Assembly (NCBI RefSeq): GCF_036241575.1
Contig: NZ_CP108455.1
Location: 3,964,001-4,028,000, forward strand
Length of the DNA stretch: 64,000 bases
Source of the DNA: Streptomyces sp. NBC_01267
GTDB lineage: Bacteria > Actinomycetota > Actinomycetes > Streptomycetales > Streptomycetaceae
Direction of reading: 5' to 3'
Under the pieces are notes generated by a model that saw only the letters and a list, made by a program, of their open reading frames with translations, was not told where the DNA came from and made no database searches. The position numbers were made by a program, and so were the translations under genes. Shown here one piece after another: positions 25,893 through 34,820 of this stretch (position 1 is its first letter; every line of letters starts with the position of its first letter).

Positions 25893-27167
25893 ATGCCACT
25901 CGCGCTCCTCGCCCTGGCCATCGGGGCGTTCGGTATCGGAACCACGGAGTTCGTGATCATGGGGCTGCTGCCTCAGGTCGCGGCCTCCTTCCAGGTATCG
26001 ATCCCCACGGCCGGGTTCCTCGTCACCGGGTACGCCCTGGGGGTCGTCGTCGGTGCCCCGCTGATGACCGTGCTGGGCACCCGCATCTCCCGCAAGAACA
26101 TGCTGATGCTGCTGATGGGCCTGTTCATCGTCGGGAATGTCGTCTCCGCGACCGCGCCGGTCTTCGGCGTGATGCTGGCCGGGCGGATCGTCGCCTCGCT
26201 CGCGCACGGGGCGTTCTTCGGCATCGGCTCGGTCGTCGCCGCGGGCCTGGTCGCACCGCACAAGAAGGCGGGCGCCATCGCGATGATGTTCACCGGGCTG
26301 ACCCTGGCCAATGTCATCGGTGTACCGCTGGGCACGCTCATCGGCCAGGACATCGGCTGGCGGCTGACGTTCCTGCTCGTCGCCGGGCTCGGTGTCCTGG
26401 GGCTGGTCGGCGTTGCCAGGCTCGTACCGGAGCAGCCCAGGCCGGAGGGCGTACGGCTGCGCCACGAGATCGCCGCCTTGCGTGATGTGCAGGTGCTGCT
26501 CGCGATGGCGATGACGGTTCTCGGGTTCGGCGGGGTGTTCGCGGCGATCACTTACATCTCCCCGATGATGACCACGGTCGCGGGGTTCTCGGAATCGGGC
26601 GTCACGTGGCTGCTGGTGCTCTTCGGTCTCGGAATGGTCGGCGGCAATCTGATCGGCGGCAGGTTCGCGGACCGGGCGCTGATGCCGATGCTCTACGTGT
26701 CACTGGGCGGACTGGCGCTGGTGCTGGCCCTGTTCACGCTCACCGCGCACGACAGGATCGCGTCGGCCGTCACGATCTTCCTGATCGGCGGGCTCGGGTT
26801 CGCGACCGTCCCGCCGCTGCAGAAGCGGGTGCTGGACCGAGCGGCGGGCGCACCGACCCTGGCCTCCGCCCTGAACATCGGTGCCTTCAACCTCGGCAAC
26901 GCGCTGTCCGCCTGGCTCGGCGGGATCGTCATCGCGGCCGGACTCGGCTACACCGCCCCCAACTGGGTCGGTGCGGTACTCGCCGGATCGGCACTGGTCC
27001 TCGCGCTCGTCTCCGGCGCACTGGAGCGACGGAGCCGTTCCACGCACCCTTCCGGTACGGAGACGGCGGCCGAGCAGTCACCGCTGACCGAGCAGTCACC
27101 GCTGACCGAGCAGGTCGAGCCGGCCGGGCAGACCGGGCAGCGGCCCGCGGTACCCGCGCACCACTGA
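25893..27167 (+). CDS. MFS drug exporter, DHA1 (AraJ/Cmx-like)
   Basis: 424 aa with twelve hydrophobic segments and the AraJ/Cmx-type opening ALAIGAFGIGTTEFVIMGLLPQVA. Motif C-like glycines occur in the fifth helix. The hydrophilic C-terminal tail includes two tandem copies of EQSPLT encoded by an 18-bp direct repeat near 27071. Start is the ATG at 25893 with AAGGTGA upstream. Divergent from marR, so probably MarR-controlled efflux. Substrate unknown. Confidence 0.86.
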   Translation: MPLALLALAIGAFGIGTTEFVIMGLLPQVAASFQVSIPTAGFLVTGYALGVVVGAPLMTVLGTRISRKNMLMLLMGLFIVGNVVSATAPVFGVMLAGRIVASLAHGAFFGIGSVVAAGLVAPHKKAGAIAMMFTGLTLANVIGVPLGTLIGQDIGWRLTFLLVAGLGVLGLVGVARLVPEQPRPEGVRLRHEIAALRDVQVLLAMAMTVLGFGGVFAAITYISPMMTTVAGFSESGVTWLLVLFGLGMVGGNLIGGRFADRALMPMLYVSLGGLALVLALFTLTAHDRIASAVTIFLIGGLGFATVPPLQKRVLDRAAGAPTLASALNIGAFNLGNALSAWLGGIVIAAGLGYTAPNWVGAVLAGSALVLALVSGALERRSRSTHPSGTETAAEQSPLTEQSPLTEQVEPAGQTGQRPAVPAHH

Positions 27168-27191
27168 CCTGCCGATCGGTCCGGCTCCCGG

Positions 27192-28046
27192 CTACCCGGC
27201 GGCCACGGTCAGGGGTGCGAAGCGCCGGGTCCAGTCGCCAGGAAGGTCGGGGATCTTGTGCACCATCACCACGGTGGAGCCCACGGGCTCCAGGCCGCTG
27301 TTCTTGAGCCAGTCGAGGAGTTCGTCGTGACGGACGTCGATGTCGGAACGCAGCGGGCGCTCGGTGCCCGCAGCGAGTGAGGCGATCAGAGCCTTCGCCG
27401 TCGCTGTGTCGCGGGCGATCAGCGGGCCGACCACATGGGTGTCCATGTTGGGCCAGGCCGCCGCGTAACCGGTGATGCCGTGGGCGTCCTCGGCGACCCG
27501 GAGCTGGTCGGCGAAGGCGGGCAGCCGCGTGATCATGTGGGTGCGGTCCTCGCCGAACACCTCACTGTCCAGGCGCACGATCACGGGCAGGTCGCTCGCC
27601 GTGGCCGGCCGGGTGGCCACCGTCGGCGCCGGCCCGTGCGGCTGGAAGCGGCCAAGGACCCGCGTGGCCTTGCCGGTGGTCTTGAAGCCGAGCTGTTCGT
27701 ACAGCGGCTGTCCGGACTCGGTGGCGTACAAAGTGAGTGCGGTGTCCTGGAATTCAGCGATCGTGTGCTGCATCATGCGCCGTCCGACGCCTTGCCGGAC
27801 GTACTCCTTGGCGACCAGGAGCATGCCGATGGCGGCGAGCCCGGGGCCGTAGGAGGTGACCACACACGCGCCCGCGAGCCCGTTGCCGCCCGGCGCGTCG
27901 ATGCCGTAGCCCGTTCCCGCCGTGAGCAACAGGCCCCACTTGTGCTCCTCGCGCGGCCAACCACGGTTCTCGGAGAGGTCCGCACAGGAGACGAGGTCGT
28001 GGGTGGTCAGACGGCGGATGGGCAACGCGTCGAGGGGTGAGGGCAT
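27192..28046 (-). CDS. Double GNAT-domain acetyltransferase
   Basis: 284 aa with an N-terminal GNAT domain (VAKEYVRQGVGRRMMQHTIAEF for acetyl-CoA, YEQLGFKTTGKATRVLGRF) and a second, diverged GNAT-like half. The ATG at 28046 (MPSPLDALPIRRLTTHDL) starts the first domain. The open frame extends upstream without similarity. It is 5 bp downstream of a membrane-protein gene on the same strand, so probably the second gene of that unit. Substrate unknown. Confidence 0.8.
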   Translation of the reverse strand: MPSPLDALPIRRLTTHDLVSCADLSENRGWPREEHKWGLLLTAGTGYGIDAPGGNGLAGACVVTSYGPGLAAIGMLLVAKEYVRQGVGRRMMQHTIAEFQDTALTLYATESGQPLYEQLGFKTTGKATRVLGRFQPHGPAPTVATRPATASDLPVIVRLDSEVFGEDRTHMITRLPAFADQLRVAEDAHGITGYAAAWPNMDTHVVGPLIARDTATAKALIASLAAGTERPLRSDIDVRHDELLDWLKNSGLEPVGSTVVMVHKIPDLPGDWTRRFAPLTVAAG

Positions 28047-28051
28047 GGGGG

Positions 28052-28597
28052 TCAGGCTCGCTGATGTGCGGGTGCTCCGTCCACCGTTTTCCGTGATGTT
28101 TGACGGTTCTTCTCCCCACGCCTCTTCTCCCCCCACCGGGTCAGGCCCCACGGCTTCAGCACGGAGATCGCCGTCATGAAGAAGTACGCGGTGGAGGCGA
28201 CGACGGGGGCGGCGACCAGGCTGTGGTGGGGGATTCCGGAGTCGGCTGCCGCGTCGATGGTGGGGCGGAGGGCGAAGGTCGAGGCAGTGACCGTGACGAG
28301 GGTCAGCCAGAACTTGATCCAGACCCAGTGGTAGCGGGCCAGGCCCCAGCGCGTACCGAGGGAGAGAACCACACCGGAGATGAGGGTGAGCAGGGCGATG
28401 GGGACGACCAGCCAGTCGCCGAAGACCTTCATGGAGCGGTACGCAGCCTGCGTCATGGCCGCGCTGTCGCAGGTGTACGCCGTGATGCCGAGCGCGAGCA
28501 GCCCCACGGTGAGGCCCAGCCAGCCCACCGAGACGGCGACATGGATCACGAGGGCGCCCCGGCGTACGGGACGGGTCAGAGGTTTCACGTGAAACAC
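28052..28597 (-). CDS. Four-helix integral membrane protein, start overlapping a parS site
   Basis: 181 aa with four hydrophobic helices (GALVIHVAVSVGWLGLTVGLLALG, WLVVPIALLTLISGVVLSL, WIKFWLTLVTVTASTFAL, LVAAPVVASTAYFFMTAISVL) and a basic C-tail, reminiscent of DUF2269-type proteins. Function unknown. The start is unusual: the candidate GTG at 28597 or the in-frame GTG at 28591 lies in or against parS site 4, so the N-terminus would read (M)FHVKPLT. No good ribosome site precedes either codon. Divergent from a HAD phosphatase gene, whose start overlaps only the upstream open frame. Confidence 0.68.
   Translation of the reverse strand: MFHVKPLTRPVRRGALVIHVAVSVGWLGLTVGLLALGITAYTCDSAAMTQAAYRSMKVFGDWLVVPIALLTLISGVVLSLGTRWGLARYHWVWIKFWLTLVTVTASTFALRPTIDAAADSGIPHHSLVAAPVVASTAYFFMTAISVLKPWGLTRWGEKRRGEKNRQTSRKTVDGAPAHQRA
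28582..28595. promoter_or_regulatory. parS: parS site 4, in the 5' end of a gene
   Basis: Exact GTTTCACGTGAAAC. It encodes the first residues of the membrane protein at 28052-28597 when read on the minus strand. Confidence 0.87.
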
Positions 28598-28664
28598 GGT
28601 GTCGTGCTTCGGCCGTTCCGGCGTCCGACAGGGGGAGTAACCGGCTGTACTAGCCTCGGCGTAC

Positions 28665-29294
28665 ATGACACGTCTGCATCTCTTCGACCTCGACGGAACG
28701 CTCATACGCGGTTCGGCCGCGCCGGTGGAGATCTCCCGGCAGCTGGGGCTGCTGGACGAGATCGGCGTGCTGGAAAGGGAGTTCGTCTCGGGCCGGATCG
28801 GCCCGCCGCAGTACGCGGTGCGGGTCCATGCCCTGTGGTCGGGGCTGACCGTGGACCACGTGACGGCTGCCTTCGAGGCTGCGCCGTGGCTCGCCGGGAT
28901 CCGGGAGGTCTGGCGGGAGATCCGGGAGCGCGGCGACTACTGCGCCGTCATTTCGCTCTCGCCGTCGTTCTTCGTGGAGCGGCTGCTCGGCTGGGGCGCG
29001 CACGCGGCACACGGCTCGCGCTTCCCGGACGTGCCGTTCACACAGCCGGTGGACCCGGCGGGGATTCTCAGCGCGGCGGCGAAGGTACGGATCGCGGACC
29101 GGCTCTGTACGGAGTTCGGCGTCGGGCGGGCGGACTGCGTCGCGTACGGGGACTCGATGTCCGACGTGGAGCTCTTCGCCGCGGTGCCGGAGTCGGTCGC
29201 GGTGAACGCGGACGGCCGGCTGGCGGGGCTGGCCACGCACCGCTACGCGGGCGGAGATCTGCGCGAGGCGTACGGGCTGCTGGCCGAGGGCTGA
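28665..29294 (+). CDS. HAD-family phosphatase, SerB-like
   Basis: 209 aa. HAD motif I is FDLDGTL at residues 7-13, motif II is SLSPSF and motif IV is YGDSMSD, with the SerB-like cap inserted between motifs I and II. It most resembles the phosphoserine phosphatase/HAD-IB class, but the substrate is not certain. No membrane segment. Divergent from the membrane-protein gene that starts at the parS site. Confidence 0.83.
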   Translation: MTRLHLFDLDGTLIRGSAAPVEISRQLGLLDEIGVLEREFVSGRIGPPQYAVRVHALWSGLTVDHVTAAFEAAPWLAGIREVWREIRERGDYCAVISLSPSFFVERLLGWGAHAAHGSRFPDVPFTQPVDPAGILSAAAKVRIADRLCTEFGVGRADCVAYGDSMSDVELFAAVPESVAVNADGRLAGLATHRYAGGDLREAYGLLAEG

Positions 29295-29338
29295 CGACCT
29301 CACCCGCGACAGCGAGCGGGCGGCGGGCGCCGACTGCC

Positions 29339-29821
29339 TCAGCCCAGGTCGGGTGCCTGCAGCGCCCGTACGCCTTCGATGTTGCCGTCGAGGTAGTGCC
29401 GGAGCGAGAGCGGTACGAGATGGACGGCGGCGATGCCGACCCGGCTGAAGGGGACCCGGACGATTTCGTAGTCGCCGCAGGGCTTCTCGATCTCCGGCCC
29501 GTGCCGCAGAGCCAGGTCCATCGATGCCAGGCGGCAGACGAAGAAGTGCTGGACCTTCACGCCCGCCACTCCGCCGTCGTCGGGGATGTGCTCGACGGTG
29601 TCGACGAAGCAGGGAACCACATCGACGATTTTGGCGCCGAGTTCCTCGTCGACCTCGCGGTGCAGGGCTTCGACGACGGTGGAGTCCTCGGCCTCGACCC
29701 CGCCGCCGGGGGTCACCCAGTACGGGTCCACGCCGGGCTTGGTCCGCTTGATCAGGATCAGATGGTCGCCGTCGAGGAGGACGGCGCGGGCGGTGCGCTT
29801 GACCACTGGACGTTCGGTCAT
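29339..29821 (-). CDS. Nudix hydrolase
   Basis: 160 aa. The Nudix box runs PGGGVEAEDSTVVEALHRE then VDEELGA, with one residue more than the classic GX5EX7REUXEEXGU spacing, as in a recognisable streptomycete subgroup. It hydrolyses a nucleoside diphosphate linked to another moiety. The substrate is unknown. Start is the ATG at 29821 (MTERPVVK). Converges with the SerB-like phosphatase. Confidence 0.83.
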   Translation of the reverse strand: MTERPVVKRTARAVLLDGDHLILIKRTKPGVDPYWVTPGGGVEAEDSTVVEALHREVDEELGAKIVDVVPCFVDTVEHIPDDGGVAGVKVQHFFVCRLASMDLALRHGPEIEKPCGDYEIVRVPFSRVGIAAVHLVPLSLRHYLDGNIEGVRALQAPDLG

Positions 29822-29881
29822 GGAAGGAGATTGGCCCGCGGACACCCCTCTGAAACGCATCTCCCACAGCAGGAGGTCCCT

Positions 29882-30778
29882 TCAGGACCAGTCGGCGGCA
29901 GCCCGTAACAGCCATTCATGGGCACGGGCCAGGTGCGGGAGGGCCAGAGTGCCGGTGCGCACGGTGAGGAAGTAGGTGCGCAGCGGCGGCACCGGAGGGC
30001 TGAGCAGAGCCGTCAACCCGCCCCGTTCCAGGGCCTCCTCGCACAGATATCGCGGCAGTACGGCCAGCCCGGCGTCTGCGGCGACGGCCTGCAGGACAGC
30101 GCGCAGGTCGGGTGTGACGACGGCCCCCGTGGCAGCCGGGCGGGTATCGAACACGGCGGCCCAGTAACGGGAGACGAGAGGCAGCGACTCGTGGACGTCC
30201 ACCACCGGCAGGTCTTCGAGTACGGAGGGTCCCTCGCGCAGCAGTGTGCCGGGGCCGATGCGGGCGGCCCAGCGGGGCGAGGCGACCAGGACGTGCTCCT
30301 CGTCGCAGAGGGCGGTCGCGGTGAGCAGCCCGCCGCGTGGCCGGACCGTGGTGACCGCCAGATCGTGGTGTCCGGCGGCCAGCCCGTCCAGCGTCTCTTC
30401 GGCATGGCCGAAAGAGGCCCGCAAGGCGATGCCCTGCGGAACGAGAGGCGTGAGCGCGGGCAGAGCGCGCAGCGCGACGAATTCGGGAGGCCCCGCGAGA
30501 TGCAGGGTGCGCGGGCCCGCCTCTTCGTCGAGGCCGGTCCCGGTGATCTCGACGAGGGCGTCCAGGTGCGGAGCGGCGCGGTGGGCGAGTTCGTCACCGA
30601 TGGTGGTCGGGGTGACCCCGCGGGCCCGTCGCAGGAACAGTGGGCGGCCCAACTGCCGTTCCAGGGTGCGGATCTGGCTGGTCACCGCGGGCTGGGAGAG
30701 ACCGAGGAGCGCTGCGGCCCGGGTGAACGATCCGGCCCGGTGCACGGTGACGAAGGTGCGGAGCAGGGCGAGGTCCAT
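29882..30778 (-). CDS. LysR family transcriptional regulator
   Basis: 298 aa. The N-terminal LysR helix-turn-helix (MDLALLRTFVTVHRAGSFTRAAALLGLSQPAVTSQIRTLERQLG) is followed by a substrate-binding domain. GGAGG precedes the ATG at 30778. No target is obvious because the neighbours on both sides run the same way. It may regulate the gene upstream, a cystathionine gamma-lyase-like gene, or something outside the window. Confidence 0.87.
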   Translation of the reverse strand: MDLALLRTFVTVHRAGSFTRAAALLGLSQPAVTSQIRTLERQLGRPLFLRRARGVTPTTIGDELAHRAAPHLDALVEITGTGLDEEAGPRTLHLAGPPEFVALRALPALTPLVPQGIALRASFGHAEETLDGLAAGHHDLAVTTVRPRGGLLTATALCDEEHVLVASPRWAARIGPGTLLREGPSVLEDLPVVDVHESLPLVSRYWAAVFDTRPAATGAVVTPDLRAVLQAVAADAGLAVLPRYLCEEALERGGLTALLSPPVPPLRTYFLTVRTGTLALPHLARAHEWLLRAAADWS

Positions 30779-30925
30779 GGCCGTGCCCTCCTGTCTGGCT
30801 GCGTCGAAGGCATCCCCGCCCGGGTACAACTATAAATATGTCGATAGGTCCCTGTCGCTCCTGTGATTGGACACTGACGCTGGGTCAACTAGCCTTGTCC
30901 GGACGGTTCTTCGCGCGTGGAACCG

Positions 30926-30964
30926 GGACGGTCCGAGCCATGAGGGGGGAGGCTCGGACCGTCC
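30926..30964 (-). terminator. Terminator after the cystathionine gamma-synthase/lyase gene
   Basis: A perfect 14-bp stem (GGACGGTCCGAGCC) with an 11-nt loop, 17 bp beyond the stop codon. Confidence 0.75.
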
Positions 30965-30980
30965 GTCGCGCGTAGCCGGG

Positions 30981-32144
30981 CTACGGAGCGGGCTGCTCCG
31001 GCCTGGCCTCGTCCAGCGCCCGCAGTACGTCGGCCACCAGATCCGCGGTGTCCTCGACGCCCGCGGAGAAGCGGACGAAGCCTTCCGGCACGGCGTCGCC
31101 GCCCCAGCGCCCCCGTCGCTCCGCGGTGGAGCGCACGCTGCCGAAGCTGGTCGCGTCGTCGACCAGGCGCAGTGCGTCCAGGAAGCGTTCGGCGTGCTCG
31201 CGGTCGGGCAGCACGAACGAGACCACGCAGCCGAAGCGGCGCATCTGCCCCGCCGCCGTCCGGTGCGCGGGGTCCGACGGCAGTCCGGGATGGCGCAGTC
31301 CGGTGATCTCCGTGCGCTCGCCCAGTGCCTCGGCGAGCGCCAGCGCGTTCGCCGACTGCCGGTCCGCGCGCAGCTGGATCGTGGCGAGCGAGCGGTGCGC
31401 GAGCCAGGCCTCCATCGGTCCGGGGATCGCCCCGACCACCTTGCGCCACTTCCTGACCCGGGCGGCGAGCTCCGGGTCGCGGCAGGTCACGTAACCGAGC
31501 AGGAGGTCCCCGTGTCCGGTCAGGCCCTTGGTGCCGCTCGCCACGGCGAAGTCCGCGCCGAGATCCAGCGGTTGCTGCCCGAGCGGTGTCGCGAGGGTGT
31601 TGTCGACGGCGACCAGCGTTCCGCCCGCGTGCGCGGCAGCCACGAGCCGCCGTACGTCGCAGACGTCGAGACCCGGGTTGGACGGGGTCTCGATCCACAG
31701 CAGCCGGGCGCCGTCCAGCACGCGCAACTGCGCGTCGCCACCGGTCGGCGCGGTGCGCACCGTGATGCCGTACGCCTCCAGCTGTTCGCGTACGAGCGGC
31801 AGTGCCTGGTACCCGTCGTCGGGGAGGACCACCGTGTCCCCGGCGCGGGCCTGGGAGAGGAGGACCGCGGAGACCGCTGCCATGCCGGAGGCGAAGGTGA
31901 TCGTCTCGGCGGGCTCCCGGGGGGACTCCAGCTCGCTGATGGCCGCTTCCAGGTGCGTCCAGGTCGGGTTGGTGTCGCGGCCGTAGGTGTACGGCCCTAT
32001 GGGTTCGCCCGGCAGGTGGTAGTGGGCGGCGAAGACCGGCCCCGGCAGGGTCGGTTCGTACTTGACCGGCGTGGGCAGCCCGGCCCGTACCGCGCGTGTT
32101 CCGTCTCCGGCGGCCGTCCCGGGCATCTCGGGCGTCGTGGTCAT
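30981..32144 (-). CDS. Cystathionine gamma-lyase/synthase family PLP enzyme
   Basis: 387 aa of the Cys/Met-metabolism PLP family. The PLP lysine is Lys206 in ASGTKGLTGHGD, with YGRDTNPTW near 54-62, TFASGMAAVSAVL and ETPSNPGLDV as expected. It cleaves or forms cystathionine. Which direction it works in cannot be decided from sequence, but the shorter N-terminus is closer to the lyase-like actinobacterial group. Its ATG lies 1 bp beyond the stop of the upstream holin-like gene, so the two are translated together. Confidence 0.86.
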   Translation of the reverse strand: MTTTPEMPGTAAGDGTRAVRAGLPTPVKYEPTLPGPVFAAHYHLPGEPIGPYTYGRDTNPTWTHLEAAISELESPREPAETITFASGMAAVSAVLLSQARAGDTVVLPDDGYQALPLVREQLEAYGITVRTAPTGGDAQLRVLDGARLLWIETPSNPGLDVCDVRRLVAAAHAGGTLVAVDNTLATPLGQQPLDLGADFAVASGTKGLTGHGDLLLGYVTCRDPELAARVRKWRKVVGAIPGPMEAWLAHRSLATIQLRADRQSANALALAEALGERTEITGLRHPGLPSDPAHRTAAGQMRRFGCVVSFVLPDREHAERFLDALRLVDDATSFGSVRSTAERRGRWGGDAVPEGFVRFSAGVEDTADLVADVLRALDEARPEQPAP

Positions 32145-32145
32145 C

Positions 32146-32523
32146 TCAGTCCTCGTCGGGCAGGGCGAGGTTCATCGCCCACGAGACGATCGAGATGATC
32201 AGGCCGCCCAGAACAGCCGTCCAGAAACCGTGGACGTGGAAGGCGAGGTTCAGCGTGCCCGCCAGCCAGGAGGTCAGCAGCAGCATCAGGGCGTTGATCA
32301 CCAGCGTGATCAGCCCGAGGGTGAGGATGAACAGAGGGAAGGAGATCAACTTCACGATCGGCTTCACCACGAAGTTCACCACGCCGAAGACCAGCGCGAC
32401 GATGACCAGCGTGACGGCCTTGCGACCGGTGGAGTCGCCCCCCAGCGTGATGTCCTGGAGTAGCCAGACAGCTACGAACAGGGCCGCGGCATTGGCGACC
32501 GTCTTGACTACAAAATTCTTCAT
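32146..32523 (-). CDS. Phage-holin-like four-TM membrane protein
   Basis: 125 aa with four transmembrane helices (FVVKTVANAAALFVAVWLL, VTLVIVALVFGVVNFVVKP, FPLFILTLGLITLVINALMLLL, WTAVLGGLIISIVSWAMNL) and the VNFVVKPIVKLISFPLFILTLGL core of the actinobacterial 'phage holin family IV' chromosomal proteins. Physiological role is unknown and no phage genes are near. It lies directly upstream of the gamma-lyase gene in one operon. Confidence 0.83.
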   Translation of the reverse strand: MKNFVVKTVANAAALFVAVWLLQDITLGGDSTGRKAVTLVIVALVFGVVNFVVKPIVKLISFPLFILTLGLITLVINALMLLLTSWLAGTLNLAFHVHGFWTAVLGGLIISIVSWAMNLALPDED

Positions 32524-32574
32524 GTGTCTGATCGTGGCAGACACGATCGGTACGAGTGCAGGGGCTGAAGAGCG

Positions 32575-32892
32575 ATGAAAGCATTCCGGCTGGACGAACT
32601 GGAGGCGGAGCGCGCTGCCAACGACGGCGCGTATCTGCAGTTCCTGCGCGAACGGAACATGTCGGTCGGGCTGTACGCACTGGACGCGGGCGGGACCGAC
32701 CGGCAGCAGCCGCACGGACAGGACGAGGTGTACTTCGTGGTCAGCGGCCGGGCCTCGATCACCGTCGGGACGGAGACGACCGAGGTCGCGCGCGGCGGTG
32801 TGGTGTACGTACCGGCCGGGGTGGCGCACAAGTTCCACCACATCTCGGAGGACCTGCGGGTTCTCGTGGTCTTCTCTCCGCCCGAGGGCTGA
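32575..32892 (+). CDS. Cupin-domain protein
   Basis: 105 aa, one small cupin barrel. GQDEVYFVVSGRASITVGTE carries the first cupin motif and GVVYVPAGVAHKFHHISEDLRVLVVF the second, with a His (HK) and further His for metal. A metal-binding role is likely; the substrate is unknown. Divergent from the holin-like gene, 51 bp away. Confidence 0.83.
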   Translation: MKAFRLDELEAERAANDGAYLQFLRERNMSVGLYALDAGGTDRQQPHGQDEVYFVVSGRASITVGTETTEVARGGVVYVPAGVAHKFHHISEDLRVLVVFSPPEG

Positions 32893-33049
32893 GGACCGGC
32901 CGGGATCTCCCGGAGTCCCGTAGGGGGAGGCTCAGGGGAGTTCAAGGGCTGCGAGGCCCCCGCCGCTGCCCCGGGCGCCTTTAGCATCGGAAGCAGAGCA
33001 CCCGGAGTGGCCGGCGTGGTCCAGGAAGACCCAGGAAGAGGTAAGGGCG

Positions 33050-33268
33050 ATGGCGGTCCGAGAGATTTACGCGGGAATGCCGTGGTGGGTGAAGTGGGTC
33101 GCGGTGCCTGTCATCGCCCTGGTCGTGTTCGGCAGCCTCATCGCGACGGTCGTCGGGTTCGTGATCGGGCTGCTCTTCAAGGCGCTGGTCTTCGTCGCGC
33201 TCGTCGGCGGACTCATCTACGTCGTACGGAAGTTCACCTCCTCGTCGTCCTCGCGGAACGACTGGTAG
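33050..33268 (+). CDS. Small two-helix membrane protein (DUF5326-like)
   Basis: 72 aa, starting MAVREIYAGMPWWVKW, with hydrophobic stretches VAVPVIALVVFGSLIATVVGFVIGLLF and ALVFVALVGGLIYVVRK and a Ser-rich tail. From memory it resembles streptomycete DUF5326 proteins. Function unknown. AGAGGTAAGG lies just before the ATG. Confidence 0.72.
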   Translation: MAVREIYAGMPWWVKWVAVPVIALVVFGSLIATVVGFVIGLLFKALVFVALVGGLIYVVRKFTSSSSSRNDW

Positions 33269-33472
33269 CCCCTGCGGCCGTTAGCCCGGCCGGGGGAACG
33301 GGGACAGCTGTGTCCCCGCCCGGACGGAGGCTGTGATTAGAGTGGAAAGCTCTGCCGCCTCCTCGGGAAAAATGGCCTGAAACCGCTCTGACCTGCGGTT
33401 TGTGCGGGGCGGGGCCTGCGGGGGAGCCCCCGAAGCGGGTGGCGTGTCCGTCCGCATGCTGGGGGTGACCGC

Positions 33473-34243
33473 TTGGCGACAACGCCTCGTACCGCTGTTC
33501 CCACGCTGATCGGCTCGGTGCAGCGAGCGCTCAGACTGCTGGAGGCCGTGGGCTCCCACACCGACGGAGCCCCCGCCAAACAGCTCGCCCGGGAGGCGGG
33601 ACTCCCCCTCCCCACCGCCTATCACCTGCTGCGGACCCTGACGCACGAGGGATATCTGCGCCGCGAGCGCGGCGTGTTCGTCATCGGACCCGCAGCCGAG
33701 CGGCTGGCGGGCGGCGGAGCGGTGCAGAACCGCCGGGCCACGCTGGTCGATTCACTCACCCACTGGCGTGACGCGCTCGGGGTTCCGGTTTATTTTGCGG
33801 TCTACCGCCAGGGCGAGATCGAGCTCGTCGCGGTCTCCGACACACCCGCCGCGCCCGCTGTCGAGGAATGGGCGGACTTCCGTGAAACCGGTCATGCACA
33901 CGCCCTTGGTCAGTGTCTGCTGAGCCAGCTCGACGCGGCCTCGCGCGAGGACCATCTGGACCGCTATCCGGTCCGTCCGCTGACCCGCCATTCGGTGCGT
34001 GACCGGGGCATCCTGCTGCGGCGACTGGCCGCTGCGGAACGTATGCAACCGATCGTCGAGCAGCAGGAGTACGCCCTCGGAACGGTCTGCGCGGCCATCC
34101 CGATCACGGCCGGATCGGGTGCCGCCGCGATGGCCATTTCCGGCCCTGCGAACGAGGAAGAACGGTTGCGCTCCGCAGTCGAAACGCTACGGTCCGAGGT
34201 TGGCGCTTTACTCGGTTCGCTCGCGTTCTCTATCGGTATCTGA
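33473..34243 (+). CDS. ssgR: IclR-type regulator SsgR
   Basis: 256 aa IclR family protein with an N-terminal winged helix (GSVQRALRLLEAVGSHTDGAPAKQLAREAGLPLPTAYHLLRTLTHEGYL) and a C-terminal effector domain. It stands immediately upstream of ssgA, the known partner that SsgR activates in Streptomyces during development. The start is a TTG at 33473 with GGGGGTGA upstream. A TTA leucine codon is present at 34208-34210 (codon 246 of 256), so translation should depend on the bldA tRNA. Confidence 0.9.
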   Translation: MATTPRTAVPTLIGSVQRALRLLEAVGSHTDGAPAKQLAREAGLPLPTAYHLLRTLTHEGYLRRERGVFVIGPAAERLAGGGAVQNRRATLVDSLTHWRDALGVPVYFAVYRQGEIELVAVSDTPAAPAVEEWADFRETGHAHALGQCLLSQLDAASREDHLDRYPVRPLTRHSVRDRGILLRRLAAAERMQPIVEQQEYALGTVCAAIPITAGSGAAAMAISGPANEEERLRSAVETLRSEVGALLGSLAFSIGI

Positions 34244-34357
34244 AATATCACTCCTTGTGATCCGCTAGCGCTTACAGCACGATTACGTCAAGAGGGCCTG
34301 AGGGAACAGTCCCGGCCATCTTGCGATCCAACACGGCGTCTACTGCGGGGTAGGGAC

Positions 34358-34792
34358 ATGCGCGAATCGGTCCAGGCAGAGGTCATGATGAGCTTCCTCG
34401 TCTCCGAGGAGCTCTCGTTCCGTATTCCGGTGGAACTCCGCTACGAGGTGGGTGACCCGTATGCGATCCGGATGACCTTCCACCTTCCCGGAGACGCACC
34501 GGTGACCTGGACGTTCGGTCGCGAACTGCTCCTCGACGGGATCAACGCCCCCACGGGCGACGGCGATGTGCACATCTCACCCAGCGAGCCGACGGGACTG
34601 TCCGATGTCCATCTGCGGCTCCAGGTCGGCGCCGACCGCGCGCTCTTCCGGGCGGGCAGCGCGCCGCTGATCGCCTTCCTCGACCGCACCGACAAGCTCG
34701 TCCCGCTCGGACAGGAGCGCAGCCTGGGCGACTTCGACGGAAACCTGGACGAGGCGCTCGGCCGGATCCTGGCCGAGGAGAACGCGGGCTGA
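34358..34792 (+). CDS. ssgA: Sporulation and cell-division activator SsgA
   Basis: 144 aa. The SsgA-like fold is unmistakable: MRESVQAEVMMSFLVSEELSFRIP, LRYEVGDPYAIRMTFHLPGDAPVTW and ALFRAGSAPLIAFLDRTDKLVPLGQE. SsgA localises to division sites in aerial hyphae and with SsgB helps recruit FtsZ. It lies 114 bp after ssgR, which activates its transcription. The intergenic space should hold the ssgA promoter; I see no palindrome that stands out. Confidence 0.95.
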   Translation: MRESVQAEVMMSFLVSEELSFRIPVELRYEVGDPYAIRMTFHLPGDAPVTWTFGRELLLDGINAPTGDGDVHISPSEPTGLSDVHLRLQVGADRALFRAGSAPLIAFLDRTDKLVPLGQERSLGDFDGNLDEALGRILAEENAG

Positions 34793-34820
34793 CCGCGATA
34801 CCTCCCGGTACGGACCTGGA

